In this document: positions 36,910 to 49,000 of the stretch, in pieces | Layout: every line of letters starts with the position of its first letter | How positions within the stretch are numbered: the stretch's first letter is position 1 | NCBI RefSeq assembly: GCF_002994745.2 | Contig: NC_037091.1 | Coordinates: forward strand, 39,120,112-39,184,111 | Length of the DNA: 64,000 bases | DNA from: Rosa chinensis | Taxonomy: Eukaryota > Streptophyta > Magnoliopsida > Rosales > Rosaceae | Direction: 5' to 3' | Program-made: the position numbers and the translations under genes | Notes under the pieces: generated by a model | Databases searched by the model: none | What the model was told of the DNA's origin: nothing | The model's input: only the letters and a program-made list of their open reading frames with translations

Positions 36910-37039
36910 ACATGTTATTTTTTTTTTGAAAGGATAAAAGCACATGTTAAGTACCAAAAGATTTCAATTATGATTTATGATGACATACTGATCTTCTAGT
37001 GGCAGCAGCAAAGATTGGAAAATTAACAACATTATCATT

Positions 37040-37920
37040 TCAAATTTTCAGAGGTCGAAAGGGAAGAAGAAGACTCCCCTCCGCGCGTTCTCTCTAGAAA
37101 CATTGAGAGTCGGTGGCGCTCATCTCGCCCACCATGGGCGCTTTTGCCCGGAGCTCGTCTCCGATCTGAGGTCTTGTGCCTCTCCTTTCCCTTTATGTTC
37201 TTTGTCTCCCTGTTTCGTCTTCTTCTTGGTCTATTCCTCAAGACCCAAACCCCCAAATTTCCAGATTTCTTCTTCTTTCTCTTAAACCGGTTACTGTCCC
37301 TGTGGGTCGCCCTCTCCGGTGACTCTTATCCCTTTCCTTCTACCCTGACCTGTAAATATGCTCTTTGGAGCTCTGTTCAAAACGGGGTTTGCCCGTTAGT
37401 GCACCGGGTGATGCTACAAGGGTCTGAACATCCTCTGGATGCCTGTCCCTTAGATCCCTTTGTAGATCTCACCTCCCTCTCTCTTCAACTAGTTTTTATG
37501 ATTGATCTATTGGCAGAAGATGTTCTCCGATTCGAAGATGGTTTGAGATTTGGGTTTCTTGACTTTGAATCTGGATTGCTGTTGGTTCTGTGTTTGATCG
37601 GAACTACGATGGGTGTGCCTGGTTTAGGCCCTTTTGTCTTTCTTTGGTGGTGCCTTCTGAGATATCTCGATCTTCCTGGTCGTGAAGCTTGGTGTTCTCT
37701 CCATGGCAGCGATGCAGTCGATGTCATGGTGTCGTCCTCCTTACTGAGATACTACTTGGGCGGCTCTTGTTTCGGTCAGCCTAGTTTGGGAAGTCGAGTT
37801 TGTTTGCTTTTTTCTTTCATCTGTTTTAGTTTGCCTGTTGGTTGGGCCTTGCATTGTATTTGTTCAGTTGTAACCTTACGTTTGATCTAATACAGTGCTT
37901 GTTTGTTGGAGAAAAAAAGG
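37040..37920 (+). other. Possible retroposed sequence ending in a short A-run
   Basis: GC-richer than its flanks and open for 248 codons (37144-37890). The translation is hydrophobic, repetitive and unlike any family I know. It ends in GGAGAAAAAAAGGG, and similar composition is seen in the poly(A)-tailed insertion at 58.9 kb. I found no target duplication, so a non-LTR retroposon is only a suggestion. Confidence 0.25.
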
Positions 37921-38970
37921 GTTAATTCCTCTCTCTCTCTCTCTCCAATGCCTCGATTTTGATGTCCTTTTTTATCGTAGCTATGAGATACACTTGTTTA
38001 AAGTTTAAACTTATATTTACAACATAGACAATAATGACATAACTGGATAGCACGATTACTTAAAAACTACAAAATATTTGCTGATGACAAGTTCATTATC
38101 ATTCAGTGCCAAGGCCTTTAGAAAAGCCCTTATTGTAAAGATGGTAAAGGCTCTGCTTCAGAGGAATGCTGACAATTAATATTTCATATTTGCAGTCGAC
38201 CGAGGTAAAGTCACACTTTTGCCTAGCTATTATGAAGGCTAGTGACAAGATTTTTTCAAGTGTACAAGTTGTGATACCTCTTAAGTTTTTGATTTGTTGT
38301 TCTATATTTATTATTAGGATTAAATACTTGTTACTCCTTGTACTTTACTCCGTAAAATAATTCAGTCCCTCGCCTTTTAAATTAAACAATTTAGTCCTTA
38401 TTCTCTTTAATTCTCACACAATATGTCCAAAATAACTTCGTTTTTTTGGTCGAATCCAAAATATCTATTTTTACCCCTCACTTTCTCTTTTTTTTTACTT
38501 TTTTTTTTTCTCTTTTTTCTGTCCAAAATTAAACAGACCTCTCCCCCCAGTTCGTCTCTGACCTCGAGTTTACCCACACCACAAACGGTGACCTATTTTC
38601 TGGTCAACGTAGATCGTTGATCGGACCTAGCCACAGCATCAACTTCCACCTCCTCAACGATGTTGTCTTAGTCATTGGCGCAGTCGTTGGCTCCTCCACC
38701 TTATGTGACTTCACCCCACCGCCGAGAGGCACAAGCCCAAGCTCTGCTCTGGTAAAGCCTGTTGGGGAGAAGAAAAAGAGGTTTTTGATTGTTTCGAATA
38801 CCAGCCATGGCGGAGAAGCATCAGCATCAGTGAACGAAACCCTAGCCCAGCCAAATGCGGCGGCGGCGAAGTCCATCTAGGCCACCATTGAAAAGCAGGC
38901 AGAGATTGAAATTCTAACTGCTCTTTGTGGCGATCTGGAAAAAAAGAAGGCAGAGATTGATATCGTGTAA
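37921..38970. other. Intergenic, with an unpaired MITE-like end
   Basis: AAATACTTGTTACTCCTTGT at about 38,323 resembles the ends of common plant MITEs, but no inverted partner was found. The 87-codon frame at 38617-38880 encodes no recognisable product. Confidence 0.3.
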
Positions 38971-40356
38971 TGTAATACCCCTTACCCGGAAATACTATCC
39001 CTGAATTTATTTGTATTGCATTTAGATTATTTCAATTCAGTGTATTGTTAAATTAGCCTTCTTAATAGGAAATTATTTTTTTTGGAGTTTCCAAATTTTT
39101 TTTTTCTTTCTTTCTTAGCATGGAAAAATAGAGCACGACAATACGAGAGTGTAGACGCAAACGGTTCGTTAAACGGAGTTGTAACTAGAAAGTTATGAGT
39201 ATTTTCGTGTGAGGGGTATTTTGGTCATTTTACCTCACCCTAGCTTAATTAGATCAGATCCTCCCCCTCCCCCCAACCATTTTGGTCATTTCGCCTCACC
39301 CTAGCTTAATTACCACGCCATACACGTAGACCCAAGCTACGTTTGGGGCTTATACGGCGGGATGTGGTGTGGAAGGTAACGGATTCTGCGAGGCCCATTG
39401 TTAAGATAAGGCCCATTAATAATTTTGGACTTGGGGCCCAAAATTCATGCTTGAATGACCGAAATCTTAACATGGGCTAGTAGAGAGATGAAAGCAAGCC
39501 CAGCAAGACTTAAAACCCACCAATGATTTCCTTACCCAAAGTCCATTACGCTAGTCTCTAGCCTAAAACCTGTTGAAGTCATCTTCTTCCCCAAACCAGA
39601 AATATCGTTCTATCAAAACTGCTACTAGGATTAGTACTTCAACATTTCTGGTAAGAACCCAAAATCTATGGAGAAGCATTCGAATTCATATCCCCAGCAA
39701 CCCTGCTGCAATTTCCAATAACCTTTTAGACTTTGTGATCACTATTTACAATAGTAGAAATTAGGGGATTAGAATCCCTCAAAGATCACAGCAGCGCATA
39801 ATCTGGGATTATCGTCATCCTACACCACTGACCTTCACTCTCATAGCCAAAACGAGCTTTAACCCTTTTGGGTTTCATAGAGAAGACAAAAGTTGAGCGC
39901 TTTAAGATTATCCTACCAAAATTGAGGATAGCTCCTCAAAACCCTTGGTCCTTACCACCAATCTTCCCCGCCTATCTCCACTATAAAAAGCGGGTTCATT
40001 GCAGTTGGAAGCCAGACCACAACAACCCAAAAACATCAAGCAAGAGATCAAGCTTCATCTCTGAATCCCTAGCCGTCAATTCCCAATCAACCTTAATCCA
40101 AAACCCAAAAAACCATACCATTGCTGGAACTCTCTCTCTCTCTTTCTCTGCTAAACTCCCAGGCATCAAGCTCCCACACCATATCCACCTATAAGCTCTG
40201 TTCTTATGAAATTAGCTCTAATTGTTGTTATTATCATCTAGCTGGTCACACCAAAGTTGTTCTCAGGTCTAACCTTTGATCAATTCTGGGCCTAGTCTTA
40301 CTTAATCAAGAGGGTCTTGCTGCAAAAGCCCAGAACACAAAATCACCGTCTCAAAT
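38971..40356 (+). mobile_element. Possible LTR or retrotransposon remnant
   Basis: Begins TGTAATACCCCTTACCCGG and contains CGTTAAACGGAGTTGTAACT with AGAAAGTTATGAGTATTTTCG, phrases reminiscent of plant gypsy LTRs. No second copy, polypurine tract or primer site is in the window, and the right border is hidden by the copia junction. Low certainty. Confidence 0.3.
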
Positions 40357-40385
40357 GGCAGCTTCTGTGAGACCATTTTGGGTAT
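40357..40385 (-). pseudogene. Copia integrase fragment left of the gypsy insertion
   Basis: On the minus strand this short stretch reads QNGLTEAAI, the conserved copia integrase block around the catalytic Glu. It continues the frame that stops at the right edge of the gypsy element (52,361 on, ending VPHVYT). The GGTAT at 40381-40385 is one copy of the gypsy target duplication. Beyond 40,357 the copia sequence is lost. Confidence 0.72.
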
Positions 40386-40901
40386 TGTTGATGTCTAAAA
40401 GTCCAGCGGTAGCTGGACCCTAGCTAACGTTGATCCGGTGGGCGGATCGATACTTGTGTTGTTCTCGAAGCTACCGACACCTGTCAAATGAAATACAATG
40501 GGCGTCAGAGGGAGACCGCGTCGGGCGGTCTTCTGCTCTCCGATGCCTAACTTAGTCAATGTATTTGTGTTGACAAAGTAACAGTAGGTAAGTATTGAAT
40601 GCGTAATTAATGAGGAGAGAGGAGAGAACCTTTTATAGATGAGGAAGAGGTTGATCTTCTCTTTGTTTTCGATGTGGGACTGACATGCTTCAGTTCCCAG
40701 TTTCAGAAGCTTCTGATGCCATCTTGGAGTGGCGCGTGGCGGCGCGTCGGCGGCGATCTGGAGGTGGTCCGACGCCGAGGCCGTAGCCTGTCTGGCGGTG
40801 TGTCTGCATGTCATTCCTTTAGTTGGAATTAGTACCTTTGGCGGTACAATGAGCGTGGCCCATTATAGCTAATTATGCTTGCAAATGTACATGCATGTAC
40901 A
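40386..40901 (-). repeat. 3' LTR of the gypsy element
   Basis: 516 bp; on the element's strand it starts TGTACATGCATG and ends GACATCAACA. It is preceded on that strand by the purine-rich GGGGAATTGGGGGACT (40902-40917), the polypurine tract. Confidence 0.93.
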
Positions 40902-41489
40902 AGTCCCCCAATTCCCCAGTCAAGGAGGGCAATCTTGGTTGGGGAGTTGCTCGGTGGTTTGAAGCGTTTTCTTCCGCTAGACTTGCAAGAGCATAATTAG
41001 CGTCAGTGCGTCGTCAACCGTTGGTTTTACTGAGCAAACGCTTTATACCCTTTCGGGTGAGCCCCTACTGGGCCCCCCAGGGAGTCCCCCACTCCCCGGC
41101 GAAGATAGACCTCCGGATGGTCGGCAAATTGTTTGTTGAGGGGGAGCTGCACGGAGCAGAGGGTGTTGGGTAGCGAGCCCAATGTGACACCCAAATGACG
41201 GGGGTCAACGTGCCTGATCAGGGCCGTCGTAGACTGTTGACTAGTCCCCGTGTCCCGTAGGGACGGTCTGACGGTAACGCCGCGTGGCGGTCGTTGTCAG
41301 AGTGAGGCGTGGCCTCGGGATTCGCAGTTTGGCGGATATCCCCCCGCTCAATGTAGCAGGAAGCAGCGTCCGGTAGACGCGGCTGTCGGTATTTTGTTGA
41401 ACGATATTGCGTTGAACAAAGTACGCAGTTTGCAAGGGGGTTCCGCCGAAGATGTATAGCGGAAGACACCCCGCTTGCAGGATGGCTAT

Positions 41490-42190
41490 GGGGAAGTTCC
41501 GCTGTCGGGGTTCCGCTCAGCGGAGACTTCCTCAGATGGAATAGGACAAGGGAGAAATTCTGCTGGCGGGGTTTCGCTCAGCGGAGACTTCATCACTTGG
41601 AAGAGGACAAGGGAGAAGTTCCGCTGGCGGGGTTTCGTCCAGCGGAGACGTCGTCACTTGGAGGACCAGGGAGAAGTTCCGCTGGCGGGGTTTCGTTCAG
41701 CGGAGACGTCGTCACTTGGAAGAGGACAAGGGAGAAGTTCCGCTGGCGGGGTTTCGTCCAGCGGAGACTTCGTCACTTGGAGGATGACAAGGGAGAAGTT
41801 TCCGCTGGCGGGGTTTCGCCCAGCGGAGACTTCGTCACTTGGAGGACAAGGGAGAAGTTCCGCTGGCGGGGTTTCGCTCAGCGGAGACTTCATCACTTGG
41901 AGGACCAGGGAGAAGTTCCGCTGGCGGGGTTTCGTCCAGCGGAGACTTCGTCACTTGGAGGATGACAAGGGAGAAGTTTCCGCTGGCGGGTTTTCGCCCA
42001 GCGGAGACTTCGTCACTTGGAGGACAAGGGAGAAGTTCCGCTGGCGGGGTTTCGCCCAGCGGAGACTTCGTCACTTGGAGGATGACAAGGGAGAAGTTTC
42101 CGCTGGCGGGGTTTCGCCCAGCGGAGACTTCGTCACTTGGACAAGGGAGAAGTTCCGCTGGCGGGGTTTCGCTCGGCGGAGACTCGGACG
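41490..42190. repeat. Tandem array, about 12 units of 56-61 bp, in the gypsy 3' region
   Basis: Each unit reads roughly GGAGAAGTTCCGCTGGCGGG, then GTTTCGCCCAGCGGAGACTT, then CGTCACTTGGAGGA(TGA)CAAG. Length variants (GGACCAG, GGATGACAAG, GGACAAG) alternate, suggesting a higher-order duplication of about three units. The array is open in several frames, giving spurious proteins. Tandem repeats in the 3' untranslated region are a known habit of Tat/Ogre elements and a source of satellites. Confidence 0.9.
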
Positions 42191-42432
42191 GTTGGTGTAG
42201 TTATCGCAGTGGTTACTTCCACCAGACGCTTCATCTGGTGGTAGTAGACACGTGTCCAACCCGCAGGGGGTTAGCGTGCGGAGGTCTGCTTACCATAAAT
42301 GATAGTAGTTACGGGTTTCGCAATCGAAGCGACACCTCGGTTAATCCGGGTAGTAAGTGGAGGTTTGTGACACGTGTACGGCTGTCGTGTGATGTCGTTT
42401 TGTAGCGGACGGCGGAGAACGCGCTGATGTTG

Positions 42433-42441
42433 ACATAAAAG
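42433..42441 (+). promoter_or_regulatory. TATA-like box for the antisense gene
   Basis: CATAAAAGG lies about 530 bp before the antisense ATG, with a 5' leader that appears to contain an intron (3' splice site GGTTTTAG at about 42,953). Placement is plausible but not proven. Confidence 0.35.
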
Positions 42442-42961
42442 GGGGGGAAAGCCAGCGAGATCTGACACTTTGGTAAAAGCTTCAAACCCACAGTCGTGCT
42501 CTTCTCGCTCTACTTGTCCGAGACTGAAGAAAGAGGTTGCCGGAGTTTGGAGATATTGTTCCCGGAGAAACGACGGTAGCGCCCCCTAGGATTACCGTGC
42601 GTCATCGTATCGTAGGCTTCACCACCGAGGTTGGTATTCGGACTTCCTTTTTCCTGTTTCATTAGATCTGCTAATTTCTGGGGTTTTGTTGTTTGTCTTT
42701 CTGGGATGATTGCTGGTTTTGTTGGGTGTGTTCTGAGGTGTAAAAATGAGATTTTGGGGGGGGGGGGGGGGTTGAATTGAGGTTGGCGAAGCGTTAGTGG
42801 TTAGGGATTCAGGTGGCCGAATCTGGATTGAGTGCGTTTGTTCGTGTTTTGGCATTTTCTGGGGTTTTTTTTTTTTTGTTCTTAATGTCCTTGGCTACAA
42901 CTGATGTGAGAATAGGCTAGATCTGTGCTTGTGCTAACTGATGTGGGTTTTAGGGTTTGGG

Positions 42962-45655
42962 ATGGCTACAGTCATAGAGATTTCGAGCAGTGAGGATTCC
43001 CGGTCTGACGTGTCGTTCAGCGCGGCGGATAGGATTTTTATTGACTCGTTGCGTCCGTCTGCCCATGCAGGAACCTCACTGCCAGAACCGCTAGAAGTTG
43101 AGCCACTCCAGACCATCCCCTGGGAAGTAGCCATGGGTCGTGGTTCGCGTCCAGAAAGCTCAACTGCGGGTGAGGCTGCTGCTGCCAAGGCTAGGCGCGA
43201 CGAGCGTTTGGCGAGCAACAGTGCTGCTAGCGGCTCCGCTGGAGAAGGAGAAGCAGCGGGGCAAAATGCTGAGTCGGCGTGGTTCCTCTCGGATGGCACC
43301 GCCGTCGATGAGGCAGGAGGGCGGATGGACGCCGCCGGTATTAACCGAATGAAGCAGACGTTTCGGTTGCCGGGCTCCGTGAAGCTGCGCCCGCCGACAG
43401 CGGATGAGAAGGCCTCGATTCTCCCGGCGGGACTTGCTGCCGTTCACGAGGCGATATTCCGCCAAGGAGTGACATTCCCGCTGGTGCCAAATCTCCAAAT
43501 CCTGGTGTGCAAATTTGGCCTTGCCTTTGGTCAGATTTGCCCCAACATGTGGCTGTTGATGTTGGCCATGAACTCACTCTGGCGGTTGTCCGGGTGCGAG
43601 GGGCCCACTGTGGCGGAAGTGCTTCACTTCTACGAGCTGGTGTACGTGAAGCGCCGAGGTTGCAAAGGGCAAGTGAACTTGAGCCGCCGGCAGGGAGCCC
43701 CCAAACTGATCGAAAATCTAAGGGACTCAATGTCCTACTAGCGGGGGACCTTCTGCGTCGCCACAGAGGGTTGGGAGTATCACGCCAGGTCGAACGAGGA
43801 AGGGCCGACATTTAGGATTAAGTCGGAGTTCCAACCCATTCCAGGTTGGTAACCGGTTTCCGCTGAACGTAGTTGGCGGGTTTATGTATTTGCATTTGTA
43901 GTCTCACTAACGATTACCGTTTTTGTGCAGCGGGACTGCGGTACACGCTAACGCCCGAAGAAGAGTGCCGCGTAGCGAGGATCAGAGGTTGCTGGCGGAA
44001 CCGCAACTTGCTAGATTTCCGACTTCTGACCGGTTGGGAGTTGCTGGTCGACCAGCGGCTAACGCGTTCCATTGGTGAGAAATCTCCGCCACACCGTTTT
44101 CTCATCATTTTTTTTTTGTATGTGCGCTCTGGACTGACTGGTACCCTTTTTTTTTTTTTTTTTAGAAACTCCGCCGGGTAATAAATCAAGTCGCGACGCT
44201 TTCGAAAAGGCCATGGACCGCGCGGAGATAGACGACTTTCTGGAGGCCATGTACGCCGAGGGGCTGGCGGCTCAGCAGACGCTGGTGAACCCCGAGACAC
44301 TGGCACTGAGTCAGTCCGAGGTTCCCGTGGTGCTGCCTATGCCGCACCACTCCCATCTTGGTGAGGATGGTCTGCCGGTAGTGCAGACGGGGACCCAAGC
44401 GGCTGGCGGGGAGAGGGGAAGCGTTGCGGCGGGGCAACAGAAGGAGCGGGTGCCTGCTCAGAGGCGTGGCCCTCAAAAGGGGAAGGTGGTGCAACCGGCG
44501 GATCCGCCAGTGAGGGTGACGAGGACGGCTGCCGGGAACCAAAGGGCGCTGGAGAGAAAACGCCGGCAGGTCGACTCTCCTGACGAGGAAGAGGAAGAGG
44601 AGGTTGAGGTAATCGGGGCCCGCCGACAGAAGAAGGCCCGCCAAGCTCCTTTGAAAACTGTTGCGGTGGAGGGGGAGGCGCCCGCCGTTAGTGATCTGGA
44701 CTCGTTTGCCGAGTATGCTGCTTTTATGACAGATGGTGAGCGGGAGTTCCTCTTCCATCTATGCGAACGGTTAGGGTTCGGCGGCCTAGCGGGTATCTCG
44801 CGCCCCACGGCAATTGACCAATCGCCTTTCAGCTCGGCGTTTGGTCAAATATCGGCGGGACTGCACGACATGTTCGTGGCGGCGTCGAAGCAGCCCCAGG
44901 TGGAGGGGGAGCTGAGGGAGGAAATCCAAGGTCTCCAGAGGGAGTTGGCGGAGGCGAAGGAGAAGCTGGCGGCGGTAGAGCGGGAGCTGGCCAAGGCGGA
45001 ATGTGACTACGCTAACGTCCGCGGTAAGCTCAACGTGGCCATTGAGCGGGACTTGTAGAGGAATGAACATGTCTCCAAGTTGGAGCAAGAGATCGCTCTG
45101 CTGCAGGAGGGGATAGCCGCCAAGGACAAAAAACTCATCATCGTGCAGCGGGAGTCCGCCGCCAGAATGACTGAGGTGAAGCGGCTGGAGGGTGAGGTTA
45201 CCCGCCTGAGGGCTGAAGAGAGTACAGCAGCCGCCGCCGCTGTTGAAGCGTTCAAGCAGTCGGCGGAGTTTAAGAAGGCAATGACCGAGTCGGCGAAGGC
45301 TGGGGCCCGAGCAAATATAGATATGCTGAAGCGGAAGGGCGCCATTGACTTCACCAAAGCGTCACAGCCTGATGCGCCGCCGGCTGAGAGTATACCGCCG
45401 GAGACAGAAGTGCCTGTCCCAGCCGGAGGTGCCTGCTCGGGCAGCGGAGAAAGTGGCGCTCATCCGGCGGAAGGGTCCCAGCAGACTCCCCACCCCACCC
45501 CGTCGGAGGTGTCACGTGCCGGATTCCTGGAGGCGCACGCCCGGGCGGATGGCACCATGGAGACCCCCAGTCCGACGGCGCGAGGGTCCGACCAAGTGAG
45601 TCGATCGATCGTGCCGCCGCCCGCCGAAGCAGAAAATGTCGAAGGCAACCCCTGA
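42962..45655 (+). pseudogene. Antisense gypsy-borne gene, putative gypsy-type transposon protein (PF04195-like)
   Basis: Runs opposite to gag-pol. Three exons join in phase: 42962-43844, 43931-44074 and 44166-45655, about 840 codons. The N-terminus is acidic and Ser-rich (IEISSSEDSRSD). The central part (LRPPTADEKASILPAGLAAV, VTFPLVPNLQILVCKFGLAF, GQICPNMWLLMLAMNSLWRL) resembles the domain that plant databases call putative gypsy-type transposon (PF04195). The C-terminal half has basic stretches (LERKRRQVDSPDEEEEEEVE) and a long coiled coil (about 44,900-45,330). Two in-frame TAG codons, 43739-43741 and 45056-45058, break this copy; both are followed by homologous-looking frame. A poly(A) signal AATAAA is at 45749. 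The biochemical role of these antisense proteins is unknown to me. Confidence 0.72.
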
Positions 45656-46079
45656 AGCCGACTGAGGCCGCTGGAGACCTTCCTAGTTTTTTTTTTTTTT
45701 TTTTGTGGCCGCTGAGTCACGACAGCTTGTAAAGAATATTGAAAGTGAAATAAATTTCTGACTTGGTTTGCCATGATGTGTTTGCAAGTGCTAATGTTTT
45801 GAGTAATATATATTTCTTCTGTCGATCAATGAAACATTAAAGGAATTAAGATTGGTCCAAGTGCACCACGTAGTGGACGAAGTCCACCGACGATTGCTGG
45901 CGTTGCTAGTTGCCCTCAGTGCTAGACTTGGTAACAATGGTTTGAATAATTCCTCGTTTCATTGATAACTGACGGATCAGTGTACAAAAGTGGGGTAGTA
46001 CCCGTTGGGTAGCTTCCCTTAGCTAAATATTTGAACAAAAAATTTAGCTAAGTCAAGATGCTCTTGGGTAGCGGTCTGA
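45656..46079. other. Spacer between antisense gene and pol 3' ends
   Basis: Convergent 3' ends. It holds a (T)n run at about 45,687-45,704 and the AATAAA signal for the antisense transcript. No coding region. Confidence 0.5.
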
Positions 46080-49000
46080 CTATTTGTAGTAATACCGAAG
46101 GTGTTCAGTATTCCAAGGGTGGGGCGACGTGACGCCGTCCCTGTCCATTAGGTAGAAGGTGCCTGGGCTAACGACTTCCACGATTTTGTACGGGCCTTCC
46201 CAAGTTGGGTGGAGTTTTGTTGGTGGCGGAATGACTTCCTTCATGACCGAGTCCCCCAGTTGTAGGTTCCGGGCCTTGACTCTGGCGTTGTAGAAACGCG
46301 ATACCCGTTGTTTGTTTTGTAAATTGTGTAAATGGGCCTTGTGTCTTTTTTCTTCTAGGAGGTCCCTGTCCAAGTTGACGCCGTCGCTGTTGGTCTCTGG
46401 GCAGTAACCGTCGACCCTAGCGGTAGGCTGAGTTACCTCAATGGGAAGGACAGCTTCTGTGCCGAACATCATACAAAAAGGAGTTTCGCCGATGGCGGTA
46501 GTTGGAGTTGTCCGGATGGCCCATAGGACTTCTGGAAGTTTTTCCGCCCACAAACCCTTGGTGCCGTCGAACTTCTTTTTTAGCAGCTTCTTGATTATCT
46601 TGTTTGCTGCTTCGACCTGGCCGTTGGTTTGGGGATGGGCGACAGATGCAAAACTCAACTTGGTGCCCAGGTTGGCGGCAAATGAGATGAGTTCCTTATT
46701 GTTAAACTGTGTGCCGTTGTCTGTAATGATTGTATGTGGGACACCATAGCGGCAGTAGATATTCTTCCAAAGGAAGCGGATTACCTTAGCGGTAGTTATT
46801 GCCGTCAGTGGCTCCGCTTCTATCCACTTACTGTTGTAATCGATGGCAACAATGATGTATTTGAACTGACCCTTGGCGGTTTGGAACTTTCCCATCAAAT
46901 CAAGGCCCCACGTCGAATGAATCCATGGGCCGATGATGACTGACAGTGGTTCCGCCGGTGCGTGTGGGAGATCTGCAAACTGTTGGCACTTGTGGCAAGA
47001 TCTCGAAATTCGCCGGGCGTCATCACCAAGCGTGGGCCAGAAATAACCTTGTCGCATTGTGCGGTTGGCCAAGGATCTGGCGCCCGAGTGGTTTCCGCAC
47101 TCTCTGCCATGGATTTCTGCTAGGACGACCTTTCCCTCTTCTGGGGTTAGGCAGCGGAGGTTGGGATGGGTGAACCCCTGGCGGTAAAGCTTGCCATCCT
47201 GGATGTTGTAGCGGGTTGCTCTGCGCCTGAGCTGTCTTGCGTGGACCTTATCTTCTGGCAAGGTGCCGTTGCGCTTATATGCCATGATCTCGTCCATCCA
47301 GCTGGGATTGACCTGAATGTTGAAAATCTCCGCCAGGGTCTTTGTGATACTTGGCTTGTCAAGGTACTCCACCCTTGTGTCCGCTGGACTCTGATGTGGT
47401 TGGGCGGTTGCCAGTCTCGCCAGTGAATCAGCCTTAGCGTTCTTCTCCCTGGGGATCTGTGTGATGGTGTGAAATTTGAACCTTTTTAGCAACGTTTTGA
47501 CGTACCCCAAATATGCCGCCAACTGCTGGTCCTTGGCTTGGAAGCTGTCGTTGACTTGGTTAACGACTAGTTGCGAGTCGCTGAATATGTTGACGCTGTC
47601 AGCTCCTGAGTCAATGGCGAGGAGTAGGCCGGCGATAAGTGCCTCGTACTCTGCCATGTTGTTTGAAGCTTTGAAGTTGAATTTCAACGCGTACTCCGCG
47701 TTCAGTCCCCCGGGTCCTGTTAAGATGACTCCGGCGCCGCTGGCCTTGGCGCAGGCGGAGCCGTCCACATGCAGGTTCCAATCTGACTGTGTGGGAGTTG
47801 CCTCTTCACCGTTTACTATTTCTGTTCCGGGCTCCGTTTGAGTACCGGGTTCCGGCTGACGCTCAGTAAGTTCAGCGATGAAGTCCGCCACTGCCTGGCC
47901 CTTCATGGCGGTTCTTGGCTTGTATTCTATGTCGAATTCGCTGAGCTCAATGGCCCACTTACTGAGGCGCCCCGAGTGTTCAGGGTTCTGCATCACTTGC
48001 CTCAGCGGTTGATTGGTTAACACATGGATCGTGTGAGCCTAGAAGTATTGCCGAAGGCGTCTGGCGGCAATGATAAGTGCGAGGGCCAGTTGTTCCAACG
48101 GTGAATATCTTGTTTCTGCTCCGTTCATGCCTCTGCCGGCGTAGAATACTGGGAGCTCATCCTGGCCTTCCCGCCGGACAATGGCGCAACTTATCGCCGT
48201 TGATGAGACCGCCAGATATATGAACAGTGTTTCACCTTGCGCAGGGACAGAAAGGAGAGGGACTGCCGCCAGGTATTCCTTTAGGCTATGGAATGCCGCC
48301 TGACATTCTGGGTTCCAGTCAATGACCTTCTTGTGAGTTGTTTTGAGGAGTTTGAAGAATGGGGCACACTTATCAGTGAGTCGAGAGATGAATCGAGAAA
48401 GGGCGGTTAACTTGCCCTGGAGGCACTGGACGTCCACCTTATACTCGGGGTTCGCCAGGTTAAGGATGGCCTGTACCTTCTCCGGGTTAGCCTCGATACC
48501 TCGCTCGCTGACGATGTAGCCGAGAAATTTGCTAGCGGTGACTACAAAGAAACATTTTTCTGGGTTGAGGCGCATATTATAGGCCAGGAGGATGGTTACT
48601 ATGATCCTGAGGTTTGCCACATGTCCATTGGCCTTTATGCTCTTGACTAGCATGTCGTCCACGTAAACCTCGATGATTTTTCCCAGATGCTCAGCGAACA
48701 TGGCGTTCATCAACCGCTGGTACGTTGCGCCGGCGTTCTTCAGACCGAAAGGCATGACATTGTAGCAGTAGAGGCCTTTATTGGTGGTGAAGGTAGTGCA
48801 TTCCTGGTCGCTAGGGTGCATCTTGATCTGATTGTATCCGGAGAAAGCGTCCATCATGCTGAGGAGCTCGTGTCCGGCAGTTGAATCAACTAGCTGATCG
48901 ATACGAGGTAGCGGGAAGCTATCCTTTGGGCATGCCTTGTTGAGATTTTTGAAGTCGACGCACATCCGCCACTTGCCACTGGGCTTTTTGACCATTACCA

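Noticed and set aside
37144..37890. 248-codon open frame
   Set aside because: Hydrophobic, low-information translation with no known motif and GC-richer DNA that makes chance frames likely. Kept only as a possible retroposed sequence.
38323..38420. MITE terminus AAATACTTGTTACTCCTTGT
   Set aside because: No inverted partner or target duplication was found nearby.
41475..42405. Open frames of 122-241 codons across the gypsy tandem array, both strands
   Set aside because: Open in several frames because of the repeat unit. The translation is the same short repeat over and over.
43160..45774. Long minus-strand frames opposite the antisense gypsy gene
   Set aside because: Shadows of a GC-rich coding region on the other strand; Arg/Leu/Ser-rich and without motifs.
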